Both the position numbers and the translations under genes were made by a program. The notes beneath the pieces are model-generated. The model was given only the letters and a program-made list of their open reading frames with translations, had not been told where the DNA came from and made no database searches. Of a stretch of 64,000 nt of DNA, positions 38,403 to 55,189 are shown piece after piece; positions within the stretch are counted from its first letter, which is position 1; each line of letters opens with the position of its first letter. This DNA is from Desmodus rotundus (lineage: Eukaryota; Chordata; Mammalia; Chiroptera; Phyllostomidae): positions 180,170,528 to 180,234,527 of the forward strand of contig NC_071388.1 of NCBI RefSeq assembly GCF_022682495.2, written 5' to 3'.

Positions 38403-38884
38403 ATAGCCCTGTCAAACAGGAAGCTGGCACACCAGGATGCAAGCAGTGGGATACAATGACCTTTACATTCAGAGAAAAATATCCCTAAAATGGCATGAAA
38501 ACTTTATGGGGGAAAGAGGGTATTCTTTTATTTCATTTAGGCAGATAGCATGAAATAAAAGCAATGGTGCCAGTATGCAATTTGCTCAAGATCAGATCTT
38601 AAATCCCTCTCACAAGAAGGGAAGTCCTCAGAGAAAGAAAATGAATCAACCTTTATTACACTGCTTTCAAAGCAGCAGACTCTACAATTCGGCTGTACTG
38701 CGGTACCAGATAGGCCAAGTGCTCCAGAATATACTTGTACTCACAGTAATCTTTGGGGCACTGCCTGGCCTGGGAAAACATTCTGGGCCCCCCGGTTTCT
38801 GATGGGTTGCTATCTTTGTAGAACTAAGATATAATTTAAATACTTAGTTACAGCATTTTTTTATTAAAGTAATGATCTGCTTAC

Positions 38885-39075
38885 AGAACCAGAGTCAAAA
38901 GTTTGATCATTTAAATCCTATGTCTTTGGTCACCATATTTGTAACTTTGCATAAATTCCTTAATCTCTGAGTTTCCTTATCTAAATAAGTAGACTCTGAC
39001 TGATAGTTCTTAGGAATTATATAAAGAAGAACTCGTTTAAGAAGTAGCAAAGATCCTTGGCACATACACAAATCT
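38885..39075 (-). repeat. MIR, reverse orientation
   Basis: ATTCCTTAATCTCTGAGTTT, CCTTATCTAAATAAG and CTTGGCACATACACAAATC match a diverged reverse MIR. Confidence 0.65.
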
Positions 39076-39079
39076 TAAG

Positions 39080-41940
<2,861 letters not shown>

Positions 41941-41944
41941 GGGT

Positions 41945-42080
41945 CATCCATTTATCCAATTTTTATTCCCTGAACACCTACTGTGTGCCGGGTATCCCCG
42001 TGGCACCAGGGATATAAGCAGACCAAGTCTGCTGTGGCCCCTGCCCTCTGCGGCTGCAGGTGTAAAATCTCCCTGAGCAA
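41945..42080 (-). repeat. L2 LINE 3' end, reverse orientation
   Basis: CCCTGAACACCTACTGTGTG, CCAGGGATATAAGCAGACC and GTGGCCCCTGCCCTCTGCGG are the antisense L2 terminus. Confidence 0.75.
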
Positions 42081-42084
42081 GCAG

Positions 42085-43325
42085 AATGACCATTTATAGG
42101 ACCCATTCCTGAGAGTCCTTACCAGCAGGGAATAGCCCCCATGCAGACCTTTTAACTCTTCCGCACTGGTGTACAGTCTTTGCCCGCGGAAGCAGGTGGA
42201 TTGCTATTTTGATGATTTACATGTATGCACACACAGGGCTGTGCAGTCAGTGGTGCCATAAGCTGCTTTACCGCTAACGCCTGTGTGTCCGTAAGTTTCG
42301 ATGCTGAAAATCCATGTGCACTTCCTAATGTCAGCACCTGGGTGTCACGCATCGGGGAGTTACAGGTAAGACCCTTACATGAGTCCAGTTGCTCCATGCG
42401 CTATCACGCCCCCATTACTTAGGAACCATAAATCCTCCTCAGGGATGGTCGACTGAAAAAACGTAAGGCCCTATTAATTCTTAAAAATAGTATTAACAGT
42501 TCAATGAGTTTGATGTGAAATAAAACATTAAAGCACAAGGGTCTACTCCACGTAGGGCCTTATACTTTGAAAGTATCAACGATGGAAATCTCTCCTCAAC
42601 ACTTCGGTTCAGTGACGGAAGGAAGCAGTTGCTATCTGACATGACAACGATAACTCCTTACAGCCAGAAAGCAAACACTCGTCCCTCATACGCATCACTA
42701 TGTTTTCAGAAAGAAAAACACTCGGACTTTGAGGTAATTTATAAAGTAAAACACTATTAACCAGAAGAGTATAATAGGTTTGTTCTGAAGGCCCATATGT
42801 ATATCGAAGAATACCATAAACAGGTTCTATTTAATCCCTAGAAAAATAAACCTCTTTACTAGAATTTCACTGATCTAAACAATTACAAATTTCTACGATG
42901 AAATGCTACTTTTACCAAAGAAGAGGAAGACAAGAAAAATAGATTCAATTACTAGTGACAATGACAAAAGAAATGAAAAGCAGTACAACTGAGGCCAAGT
43001 GTGGGGGAGAAGAAAATTAATGTATAGGTTCTCAAAACCTCTGCAAAGAGGAAATCCTTGGGGAAGAAAACAATAAAAGGATGAGTAGAAATATATGCCA
43101 AAAAAGGGTATTTATCCATTTGGTCCTCCGACTCTCTCCAGGCGCAAAGAGAAAAAAAGAAAAAAGAAAAAAGTGATAATGGCTAAAAATACAGGGAGAG
43201 TGTTTGGAAAGGCCTGAAAAAAATAAACTAAGAATGGGAAAAATTAAAAGGTAAGTTCAAATAAAGAGGAGCAATGTAAACCTAAAAGGTATTTACAACG
43301 AAATTTAGAAAAAACTCAAAACGAA
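42085..43325. other. Intronic DNA, nothing recognised
   Basis: Unique sequence; 42160-42420 is somewhat CpG-richer than its surroundings. Confidence 0.45.
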
Positions 43326-43329
43326 AAAG

Positions 43330-43780
43330 AAACTCTTGCTCTAGCCCTCTATCGAGAGCTTACGGCATTATTTTTCTTTGATTGACGCACAGACCCATTT
43401 CCAGATGACCAAGTAGAGAACTTTGAACTTTGCTTCGTAAGCCTCACTAAGCCTTTGACGGGTGTGGGCGGAGAGCAGGTAGTTTGATCAGGAGGACAGG
43501 CGGCGCCAGTGCAGAAACTCCAGGTTGTTCTGACAGTGGGGTACGTGGTGAGCGCTGCTGTCACCGAGGCAGGAGAAGCACGACAGGCTTACCCAGCTGC
43601 CATCAGTTACGCTGCTCACCTCGTCCCTTTCATTATGACATTGTTTCTGCAGTGTACGTAATTACAAAGCCTCAGCCTGATCTTCGCCACCACAGCTCTG
43701 AGAACAGAGACGGCAGGGACATGGTGAAAGGGCGGGTGACTAGTCCCGCTCAGGAGCTGGGCACCTCCTGAATCACTCCC
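43330..43780. promoter_or_regulatory. Candidate regulatory element, CpG-richer stretch
   Basis: Non-repetitive, moderately CpG-containing sequence (TGGGCGGAGAG, GGCGGCGCCAG, GTGTACGTAATTAC) standing out from AT-rich surroundings and bordered on the right by a MIR. No coding frame of interest. The function is inferred. Confidence 0.3.
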
Positions 43781-43789
43781 TTCCAGAGG

Positions 43790-43932
43790 GAAGGACCTTA
43801 GACAGTTTATTTGACCTCTCTGGGGCTCAAATTCCTCCTAGGCAAAATGCAGATAATAGTATCTACTTCATAGAGTTGTGGTGAAGACTATTAACAATGT
43901 AACACAGTTAAGCTGTCTGACAGGGAGCCTCG
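43790..43932 (-). repeat. MIR, reverse orientation
   Basis: TTATTTGACCTCTCTGGGGC, GGCAAAATGCAGATAATAG and TAGAGTTGTGGTGAAGAC match a reverse MIR. Confidence 0.75.
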
Positions 43933-44199
43933 GAACAATGGAACCTATTTGTTTCTCTTTTTTCAAAATCAGTATTAATACCATTTTATAGAGGAAAAAA
44001 GAGACCAATAATTTTTTTCTGGGCCCCATAATCAATACTCATGATACTTAGTAAAAGGCATTTCTTCATAATAAAAATACTACTAATAATCACTGAGTGG
44101 CTTGATTATATATGTAAGATGCAAATAATAATTGCCTAAAATAGTCAACGTGCCTCACAGAGAAACAGTGGAAGTGTTATTAGAAGCACCATACTTTGA

Positions 44200-44507
44200 A
44201 ACTGCCCACCCAATACAACGGCCACGAACTACATGTGGCCCCTGAGCACTTGAAACATGGCTAGTCCTGAATTCAGATGTGCAGTAAGTACAACATACAC
44301 ACTCAGCTTCAATGATTTAATACCCAAAAAGAAATAAATATACCATGAGTGTCTTTTAAATTAACTGATGTAGAAATATTCAGAATACACTGAGTTAAAT
44401 AAAACATTACATTCTTTTCACTTGTTTCTACAACTTTTTTAAACGAAGCGACTAGAATATTTAAGATTGTGCATGCGGCTCATACTCTCTATCAGACAGG
44501 GCTGCTC
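44200..44507. mobile_element. Near full-length hAT/Charlie-type DNA transposon fossil
   Basis: It starts near CCAATACAACGGCCACGAAC and has CCTGAGCACTTGAAACATGG and AGATGTGCAGTAAGTAC. It ends GACTAGAATATTTAAG followed by CATGCGGCTCATACTCTCTATCAGACAGGGCTG, matching the text of a widespread old eutherian DNA transposon. About 310 bp, non-coding. Confidence 0.7.
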
Positions 44508-44939
44508 GAAGCAGCCTGCCGAACACCAACACACACAATGGGTTTTCCAACATGGGATGAATTCATCGGGAACCGATCACTGGGACAACTGTGTCCCCTC
44601 TGTGGTCCGGGTCCTGAGGACAAGCGTACTGTTGGGGAAACTCCAAAATCTAGCATGATACCCCCTCTGCATTATCAAGCAAATTGCAGGCTATTCCTAA
44701 CTATATTAATCCAACTTCTTTCATGAGGGGAAGGCTTTCTCCCCCTTCCTTCATCTTAAAGAACAGTTACAGCTTTCTGGAAATAGCACCACACTGTCAT
44801 GAAAGGGACCTGAGGGACAAGTATTCTGTCCGGCTCTGGGTGTCTGTCCTCAGCAGTAAAAGAAGGGCCAGCAGCAGGGTGTCTCAGTGACAGGATTCCA
44901 TGCCTTGCACAAAAGTTAGGACACAAAAGGACTGCCACT

Positions 44940-45170
44940 GGCATAGCACCTTCTCACTCACCATCAAGTGCTCTAACATATCATTGTATCTTTATTATCT
45001 CCCCACGCTTACCTTGTCAGAGGGTTATTCAAATTCTCCTTTAATAAATGAGAAAACTAAAACTGTGAGAAAAGTAACATACCCCCCCCAAAAAAAAACC
45101 AAGGCAAAAGTAGAGTGGTTCAGGTTAGCCAACTCTAAATCTCAAGCATTCTGCTTTCTTGGGGGTCAAA
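44940..45170 (+). repeat. MIR, diverged
   Basis: AAGTGCTCTAACATATCATTG, TAAATGAGAAAACTAAAACTG and AGTAACATAC follow the MIR order, interrupted by a C8/A8 run near 45083-45098. Confidence 0.55.
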
Positions 45171-45952
45171 AATAACACTCCCAAACTCACACCCAAAGAA
45201 ATCAGAAGGCCTGGCCTTTAGGAAAGGACCCTTTGCCACTTGCTGTGTCCAGTCAGTGACCCACATGGCTTGTAAGTGAATCCACCTTCTTGGGGCCAGC
45301 CACATGCGAGGCACTGTGCTGCTAGGCACAGAGGAGGAACCAAACACGGGTCTTAATCTTCAGTCCCTCACAAAGAAAGACAGGCTCAAATAAAGGGCCA
45401 CACTCTATCTCATGTGGGTGAGCATGGTTTCTAGCCTCCTGCCCAGCCCTTCTGAATCCTGGGTCCACCCTCACTCTTGGACCTGCCCCCTGAATGACAG
45501 GAGCCAGTCTGAGATGAAAGGAGGCTGGCCCTTCTCCTCCTGTCTTGCCAAGGACTCATGCCAAGAACCACCTGTTTGAAGAAGGAAGGCAACCACATGG
45601 CCCTCTCCCTTCCCCGGTGGCTGCCACCGTATCTGGCTCTATCACCCAAGAAGGTCCTGGGACTAATTGAAGATTACAAAGGCTTCTGGGCAGGCAGAGC
45701 TTCTCATCTCTGTTCTTTGTATAAAACTGAACCTGGAGTGAAGCACCACACTCAGCAACCACCACAGTCAATAAACCATAGCCCCCCTGAACCACAAACA
45801 AATGCTACCAAGTAAACTGAGTGTACAGCACAGGTCTGTCAGAGGACTGGGACAGAAAGGAGTGAGGGAGAGCAACTATCATTTCTTACTGCAAATTTAC
45901 TAAAAAAAAAAATCAAAAGAACCACTTAGTTGCTATATAACCTCATATTCAT

Positions 45953-46004
45953 TCTCTCTCTCTCTCTCTCTCTCTCATTCCCCCCCCCCCTTACACACAC
46001 ACAC
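45953..46004 (+). repeat. Compound microsatellite (TC)12, C11, (AC)6
   Basis: (TC)12 at 45953-45976 is followed by ATT, a run of 11 C (45980-45990), TT, and (AC)6 at 45993-46004. Confidence 0.95.
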
Positions 46005-47893
46005 AATCACATTCACACAGACAAGAGAAATAACTTGCCTCTAGGCACTTCTTCCAACCCAGCAACAATAAAAGCGGTCTGAGCACTAAGAATTGCAACC
46101 AAAAACAGAAAGAAAAAATATGGTCGGTGTCCCTCACCTCCTCCCTGAGGTCACAGGCAAAATTTCAAAACAGATCATATGTATCCATCCTACTCTCCTC
46201 TTTTCTGCCCTTGCTGTCCTCTCCCAGGCACCTAACCTCTGGAGCTACAGCAGCCAGAGGGTCCACATTCCACCCCTCTACTCCCCCACCCATTCATCCC
46301 CCCGGGGGCTGAGCTCAAAAATTCCAAAGAGATAAAAAAGTGATAAACCTTGTTGTCCCGCCCTTTAATAGTGTCTTAATCTCCTCAGATACATTTTCAC
46401 TGGAAAAGAAACACACTGTATCCCACACTAACTTCTAATGGAAAGAATTTCAGGTAATGAAATAAAGACATTTTACAACCAGTCTTGGAACCAGGAAAGC
46501 AAAAATTGGGGAGGGGGGCATTAAGGAGCACCCACAGCTAGGCCAGAGCTCCTCTAGGCTCCCCTAAAAGGCTGTACTTTCCCAAGTTCCTCTTTCCTTT
46601 GTTTGTGACCTACAGGTTCTCTGAAGGAATAATGCACTTGTTTTTGTTGGGATTTTGTTTTTAACTCTTACTGAGGAGGAAGGAGGGGCCCAGATAGAGA
46701 TGGGACAGCTGAAGATGTGGGTTCTGCACAGGTGGAGAAATGCAGTCAATCCTAAATTATGGAGAAAGCAAAATTTGCTTAATAGTCACTCTAAGGGACA
46801 CATGTGCAACAATTTCATGTTCAGCCCTGACCCAGTTGCTTGTATCTCAAGATTAGACCTCCAACGAAAGTTTCGATAATAAAGCTCCTTGATGCCTCTC
46901 CCCCTGTGGGGAGGTGGGCTGCAAAGGGGACAAGATTATCGAGACATATTTTACTCTCATAGTTCCCCCTCTAGTAAAACCAGAATCTACTTTGCAGAAC
47001 CCTGAGGTAGATCTAAACTTTGGAAGATAGGAAGAAAAAGAGACCAAAGGTAGGGCTGGCGGGGTGAACTCGGGTCCTCTTCTCACCAACCCAAAGGCTC
47101 AAACTGAGGTTAAAGTGTCTAGGAGGAGAGGTCCAGTACTCCAGAACTGTGATTCCAGGCCTGTCCCCAAACTGAGAGAGCCCAATTCAACCCGAAGGCA
47201 GCTCTGAAGGCTGAAGGATCAACACCAGGTCCCTGGATACTCTTCCGTTACAGAAATGTGGTGGCAGGATCAAGCTGGCCTGGCAATTTGCAAAACAGGA
47301 TTTCACAGGCACACAGGAGGCACAGTGTGTGCCTGAGCTACACCTGGGAACCCGGCCGCAGCAAGCTGGACCCGAGGAGCTAAATTCCCTGACGTCAGAA
47401 ATGTCCAGTTAGTGGATGAGGGGGCCGCCTTCCCTCCTCCAACATAGGCTAGACTTAGCTAAGTCGTCTTCAGTCCCTCACTCTCCTTTCCACCCCAGAA
47501 CCTGACTTTAGCAGGCTCAAAATAAATGCTGGCTCAGTTTAACAAAAGGCTAATTCCAGTTAGACATTAATAATCACCATTAATAGGCAGTGAAGGATCT
47601 GTTTTTTTCCCCATGACTCCCCAGTGGCTGAGCTTGTCCACATCACTTTGGCCCTACTGCATCGCATTCAGCTTCAGCAGATAAGGAAATCTTTCCAAGA
47701 AATGATCCATACCAGTGGATTCAGGAGCTCGCTTCATGTTCCCCAGGGAAAACGCACCAGATCACAGGGCTGTGAGTGACCACTGCTGACAGAAACTGCT
47801 GCCCTACCCCCAGGAGGGCATTGCGGTCAATTGGTGCACAACTCAAGTGGCTCACAACCCTACGCCCCGTGCCTGGACACACCCTGGAACCCT

Positions 47894-47905
47894 GGGGGGG
47901 GGGGG
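47894..47905 (+). repeat. G12 homopolymer
   Basis: Twelve consecutive G between CCT and TGGCAG. Confidence 0.95.
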
Positions 47906-50900
47906 TGGCAGTGCTGGGGAAGGGTCTTATCTGCAGTCCTGGCCAAGTCCAACCTTGAAGGACTTCAACATCTTTTCTAAATGCAATAACCAGAGAGAGA
48001 CAGAATGTTTACTGCTCCCAAAATTTTTAAAATTATTTTCAAAAGGCAAAAAGTGGAACATGCAAGTTTGTATATTACAAAAGAGTTCAACACTAAATTC
48101 CTGAGGTTCTTTTCACAGTGGGTTACAAATGCATATATTGATAAGTCTTGAGACTCAAGGCATGCTCAATGACCTCCACCATAATTCATTAGTGTCAGGA
48201 TTTCTGTCCTCCGGCACGTAAATTTTTACTCTGGAGGTTTCTCAGAGGATAAATTTTTTAAATAATATTTAAGTGAAGATGCGTTTGCCACTCCCCTCAT
48301 TCTCATTATGCTCTCTGGAAAAGCAATTTATAAATCAGAGTCCTGTAAGTCAAAAAGGAGTCAATAAAATTGTCTTTATACAAACATTTGCTTCATCATC
48401 TCAGGTTTTGAGCTCCACCTAAATGTTATTTTATGTACTTTAACAATTAAATTTAAAAAACCCTTGATTAATTTCTCGAGTGCAGTGTTAAGGAAAGGTT
48501 AACTGTACTGAGGTTCTCTAGCAAGGAATTAATAAAGGAATCAAGCACTCGGCTCTCAATAAGACAAGACTACCCAGATTTCTATTGGGAATATTTCATA
48601 GCACAAGCATGTTTTCTTCGGGGAGTTTAACTCACCAAAATTATTAAAAATTGAGATCAAACACTGGTGCAAAGTCCCAAAGGAAATCATGCTAGAGTGG
48701 AGAGATTTTTTTATCAAATAAAACCCTGAAAAGGTAAAGTTTTTATAGTGGAAAATAAAAGGCATTCTCCCGTACAAAAAGAAACCTTACTGTCTATATC
48801 TAAGGTTCAAACAGCAAAACATGTATAAACATTCAGTAGAGATGTAAAAACCATCCCTGTTAAATGAATGCAGATTTCACTAAACTGGGCTTAGAGAGGC
48901 GGCCACCACCCTCCCTTCCCCACCCCTGGAAGCCACCCTCCTCCGTGGACCCAACAAATACCTCCATCGAGATGTAACAGCAACCAAGGTGCTGAAAAGG
49001 GCGAACAGTGGGAGGAGAAAGAGGAAAGGACAGGAGGAGAGAGCAAGGAAGTCCAAATCACAGTGCACGTCCCGCAGTCCCCTGGGGGGCACACTGCGGT
49101 CTCTGGGCTGCAATACTAGGACACCATTATTGTGACTGAGACGAAGTTAATAAACCCAGCTCACAGACTAGGGACTCAGGCCCCCGCCGATGGGCTACTC
49201 CCCAGACAAGATATTTTAAGTATATGTGCATTTGTGTAATTTATAGCAGTTACTTAAAGATGAAAAACAGAACAGAGAAAACTAATATATTTTTTTATTT
49301 TTAGACATCTACTTTATAATTTACAGAATTTCTAAAAGAAAATACTAAATTTAGTATAAAAACCCTAAGAGACCACTTAAGCCACTGCATATAAATCCAG
49401 TGAAAATCTTCTATTCATCCTTAATATTATCCAAAAGATACCACCCAGCGAAAGGAGAAGTGCTATTCCGCTTTTACCTAACTTTAAGAAGTGCCACCAA
49501 AGACCAAAATGATCTGTCCCTGAAGAAAAAGTAATAAATCTAAATACTAAAATAATACTAATAATAGTAAGTTTCTATCATCCCTAAAGTGAAAAAAAAA
49601 ACCTGGAAAATTACCACACCATTTTAAATTTGGGGTAATCCCAGATAAAAAAAAATCTCAATTTCCAAAAGATTTCACTCCCCTTAGAGTCCCTGGATTC
49701 ATAAATTCTTTAATTCCATAATAATTTCCAAGTCACAAAATAAAGCATATTAGTGTAATTTCTCCCCCTCCCCTCAAAGGCAACAGTTTCAAAATAGGTC
49801 CATTCTCACAAGCTCAACACAGAATAACAGAAAGACAGCTCAAAGACTCTTTGTCAAACTCCGCATTAAAGGAGAAAGGGGTTCCTCTGGGGTGTTCACA
49901 TAGGTGTGGTGTGGCCAAGGAAGACTACTAGTCTGTCTGGGTGAGAGAGGCTATTTTATCTTAGCACCATCTCAGCCCAGATCTAGATAAAGATGGTAAA
50001 ACAAACGATACCTCACAGCTTCCATAAATGTACGTTCATTTCTTTATTTTGGTAACAGAAGTAGGATTGACAAACAGATATGTTTTCAGAGAGCAAGCCT
50101 GTGTTTATTATGTACACGAGAGGCTGGCTGTGAGCAAGTCAACTTCACTGAGTCACATGAAAGGGGGAAAGGAGCTGGATCTCAGAAGCCTTCCTTGGTT
50201 AGAAAGAACTGTCTCCCTCAAACTTGCTTTCAAGCTATACATCAATCTTCAATATAATTATGTTTGACATAATATAAGCTCTTGGCAGTGAACTTGTTTA
50301 CAATAAATGCTTAGTTTGGGTACATGGACTGTATTTCAGTCTTACAAATATCAAACACAAACCTACAACAGCCCCATTATGAAGCTGAGAATTATTCTGC
50401 TATAAATCTTTTTATTGGGGGGCCAAGGGAATTACTTTGCAGCTTGTTTTCCACTAACCCCTTGGAACAGTGTGAAAAGAGGGACATTTGTACTCTGACC
50501 CTGTGCTAATTGGAATTCTCTACATTTCCATGGGACAACGTCCGGTATCGATCCTAAACACGCAGGTGGGTCCCCAGACAGTTTTGCCACGGTGGGAAAA
50601 AAATACACGTGCAACAAAATGGTTCTTACTAAAGTCACTGCATTTTCCTACAGTTCTTCTCCCCTTCAACTCTCTTGGGAACTAATGACCATTTGTGACA
50701 GCACTGGCAGGCTCTCAGTGGTAAGCGCCAGTTTGGGGAGATTTATAAGTCAGCTGTAAAAATGTGCTTGAGGCTCAAACTCACTATATGAATCGGCCTG
50801 TAAATAGAGTTAGTTTCCCTGAATGTTACCTGGAGATTCAATTGAAAAGGAAAAAAAAATTAGGATCACCTTATTTACCCTTGTAAAGCTCATTTACTTG

Positions 50901-53900
50901 GGTCTTAAATATGTAATAACTTCCCTTTCAGAGAACAACTTGCTCCTCTTATACACCCTCAATACTAATAAAGAGTGTTTGGTCTTCTAAAACCACATCT
51001 GCCAAATGTACAGCACACAGTCTTGTCTGGACGGAGCATGGTAAGCTGAAAGCTAAGCAGAGCTTTGGGAGCACCCCAGCCCAGCCCCACTCTACACAAA
51101 CGGTTTTCCATCATCCACCTTCACTGGCATCCTCAGCACCTTATGATTATTGGTTATCAAATGATGACAATTTATCATTGCCCGGTTTCTTCACTTGTTT
51201 CTTAATTTCACAATAACCTTATAATCAGATTCCTACAATAATTTAACTTGAACATACTATTGATATATAGAAAAGATAATTTTAAGAATCCTAGTTTAGG
51301 CATGTTTTCTGAAATAACTAATACTGGGAAACACTGTTGCTTTATTACTTAAAAGTGAGATTCCAACTTTTTTTTCCTTCTAGTCAATGTTATAATTTCA
51401 GATGATGTAAAAAAAATTTATGTTTCTCAGCTTCTAATATAGAAGACAAGTAACTGATTTATAAGTTTTGAGGGTCATCAAATATAATTTTATTAAAAAT
51501 TGTACCACATGACTTTAATATATGACAAAGACAGAGAGAGAGGAGAAATAATTTCATTGCATTATCAGCCTCACAGATCACTCTTGTTAATATCAAAAGC
51601 ACTAGGTCACAATGTGAACTAATGGAAAATTGTTAATTTCAGCTAAAATAGTCACTCCTTTTTTTTTTTTTTAATTAAATAAGCCCTTTTAAAACCTTGA
51701 CTATTTAACTGCTATTTACTTGGAGGAGGGGAGACATGGAGAAGGTGACTGTATAAAAAAAAATACTTTTTTATTGTACAACAAAAATTTCCTCCAAGGC
51801 AAGAAGACATTATGCCAAGTTCCACCCAGAATTAATGTTTAGGTTTAAATTATAAAGTCCAGAGAAAACAGAACCACTAAAAGACCCTTAAAGTTCGTGG
51901 CACTCGTCAACACTGTTAGGTTATATAAATGTTAAAACTGAAAATCCTTTGCTGACAGAAGTATTTTAATGAAAGCACTATTAACTGGACTCTCTAAACT
52001 AAATTTTTTTTAAAGTCTTTTGAGCTGTTTGATATAAATTCCACCCTGAAGCAGATTATGCCTGGGACAGTTTGGGATTATGAGACCTCCACTGTGAAGG
52101 GTTTACTGCCTATCTTATTCCTTTCACTTTGCCGCCCTCAGAAAGGTTTCTGAATATTGACCCCAAGACAACTCTTAGCTACAGATGATAGAAATATTCT
52201 CCAATAACTCTGTCAACAGACCCAAACCGTGGGCTTCTGCTGCTGAGAGCCAGCATTATTTGCGGTTTTAGTAACCCCACCACGAGCAGAGGCTAACTCC
52301 ACTATCTAGGCTAACTCCACTGTCCTCACCCAAGTTTCCAGGAGCTCACAGCTTCTGTGAATAGAGTGAGAAATACAATCTAGAGCGAAAGAACACTAGC
52401 CACTGATTTGGGCTGCAGCCGGCCGGCTGCCTCCAAGTTGCTGAACGCGCCACACTGGGGAACGGGGCTGGAGCCTCAGCAACGTGAAGAATTATCGACT
52501 TAATGGTTCCAGTGATTGCAGATGGAGGACAGAGCCTGTGCATCTCAGGAGACAGTCTTTGTCACCTGAGTGCATGTCAGGTGATATGTCCACGTGAAAA
52601 TGAGGGGCCCTCCACAACCCCATGTGTGCCGAGAAGAAACCAGGGTGCTCATTATTCACCTTCAACTCTCTCCCTCCCCCAGCCTCGTTATGACTTCCAC
52701 AGAAGGAAGAAGAGCAGGCCCCGGGACCACACCTAACCCTTGACTTGGCAGGGCTCTACAACAAGAGGAACATTCACTACTTTTGACTTCCATGTACACA
52801 GGTTTAAAAAAAAAAAAAAAGGAGGAGGTAGTTACGCCTCAGGTAGAATACAAGAAAATGTAATGTCCCTTCTCAAACTGCATATGAAGACAAAATCAGT
52901 GCATATTTTCAATGTCTCCCAAGCAACCACCTCCCAAGGGCTCCTCTCTGAATTTCCCAGGGAGGAGCAAGAACCAAATGGTCCTTCCCCAAAACAGATT
53001 TTAGCTAATAAACAAAACAAAGTAAGTGAAAAGCACTTCAGTTACTCTTCATCTTCTTCAAGACTAAAAATTGTACATTGTGTGACAGGTCCACCTCATT
53101 TTTCTTAATGATGTTTTTATTATTCTTTCACTCAATTAAAACAGAAATGGATATTGCATCTTCTGACTATATAATTGTTATTGTAATCTGTTTTCGATCA
53201 CTGCTCGGGAAATGGGTCCAAAACAACATAAACTCTCCACTGCCTCAGAAGGCAAGTCATTTTCTTTTACAACGACACTTAGAGAGACATTCATCATGCA
53301 GCTCTCTCAGCATCTCTGGATTATGACAAAGAAAAGTTCTTGTTCTGTTAACAAAAAAAAAAGTGTTTTAAAAACACTGCTATTTAAAGAGTTTTGATTT
53401 GAATGCATTTTTCTATTAAGCTATCAATGTTTGCCTTTCCTTACATGAATAAATAATTGGAACATCAATGCAATAAGCATATACAATTTTAATATAGGGA
53501 ATAATAAAGAAATGTGAAAACCAATCTTACTCAGTTAAAAAGAACTGATACTTTCCAGCCAAATATAAAACAAGTCGAAGATATTTTTTAAAAAGAAAGA
53601 AAAAGATATCTGTGTCTAATGTGATAAAATTCAAGTTGTTTCTATAAAAAATATATATCACCTCTGTGAGATCTTAGTGCTTTGGGAAACATTTTCTCTG
53701 ACTAGAGTCTATCATTTCTTTTCCATATCTGTGCAAATCTTCAACAAAACAAAGAACGTCACTAAGCTGCTGTGTACATTTCAGTAACTGTGTAGCAATC
53801 AGCGGGCAGACACAGTGGCCAAACAGTCAGACGTGACCTACACCCCTTTTCACACATGGTAGCTGGCCATGTTTCCCCTTAACTGTTTGATCTTTGTTGT

Positions 53901-55094
53901 TACGTTATGCTGCAGCCTAATAACCCCCCATCGTAAGACAGAACTCCATTCCCATGGTAATGCCACAAGCTAAGGGCAGAACCAAATGTGCCTTACACAC
54001 GAGCAAATAGTAACAATACCGGTGGCAACTCTAACTGAAATATAGTATTTCCCCCCGAGGGTCATTATCCTAAGGTGTCATAACCACAAATAAAGATTAT
54101 TCTTACTACAATATAAGACTGGCATAATTCTGGATAACTTCAAGGTTCAAATTCTTGAAAGTTCCATTAATGCTTTTGACTTCATTTTAAGCATTTGTCA
54201 AACTAGTAACTATTATGTTCTCCACATCACTTAAAATGGAAAAATATACATACCATAAACCCAATTGCCATAATAATATATCTAAGGCACATTTACTCCA
54301 TTTAAAGTCATTTTTCCCTAGATTTTTAAAATCTGGAATAAGTAAAACTTTGCAAATGAGAAGCCAAAGACACAAGCTGTAGAAGATAATTTCTGATGCA
54401 GCCTTTCACTGCCACTTAATTATACTGATTTTATCACAAATTTTAAGTCCCTCACTACTAAGAAGCAAAACCATGCTGTTAATTGAAAACAAAAAGAAAT
54501 TATATAGAGTTCCTGACTCTGAAAACTCCCCCGTGAAACATCTTTCACACAAGCACTGTGCAGCGTGAACGCCTTGCGGGGCTTGCTTCACGTGAAAGAA
54601 GAAAATAAATGTTTGGTTGATCACTGACAGTAAAGGGAAGCAATGTAACTTCAGAAATGGAAAACAACACACTATACAGGCTATATCTGTGCTTTTTTTG
54701 GAAATCTAAGTCCTCCACTGGCTTTGGTTTAACACATACCTCAGGCCCACTCAGGGCCGTCTACTCTGACTTTGAAGTATCTATCACACACCCATAAGTA
54801 GTATGATGATGAATCCTTCGTACGTAAAAACCCATTTTCAACACATAGACATTTTCAAATCCCTATTGCACTTTAAGGTAAAAGGACTGTACAGCTCTCC
54901 TCACTGGCACCCTAAATTAATGCTGAAGAGCAGTGGTGATTAGAAGTGAGAAAGTCTCCACATAATCCAAGTCAGCAGAGGGAAATCACTCATTTTAAAA
55001 TTGCTATAAAGAAAAGAATTAAAACTAAAAGACAAACTCTCCTCTTCATTTTTCCAGCTAAGCATAAAGGTCTCCTACTTGAAACCATTTCCAG

Positions 55095-55189
55095 TTTTCT
55101 CTCTTCCTTTTCTTTCCCTTCCCTTCTCCTCCCCCCTCCCCTCCCCTTTCCTTCCTTCCTTCCTTCCTTCTTTCGTTCCTTCCTTCCTC
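55095..55189 (+). repeat. Polypyrimidine tract with (CCTT)n
   Basis: 95 bases of C/T with a single G, going from CCCTTCCC/CTCCCC words into a TTCC tetranucleotide run at about 55148-55188. Confidence 0.92.

Larger units (their letters stand above)
45175..55090. other. Long repeat-poor stretch of the intron
   Basis: About 10 kb in which I recognise only microsatellites and homopolymers. The few open frames have no family. A short tandem duplication (AGGCTAACTCCACT) is at about 52290-52322. Conservation analysis would be the useful next reading. Confidence 0.5.
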
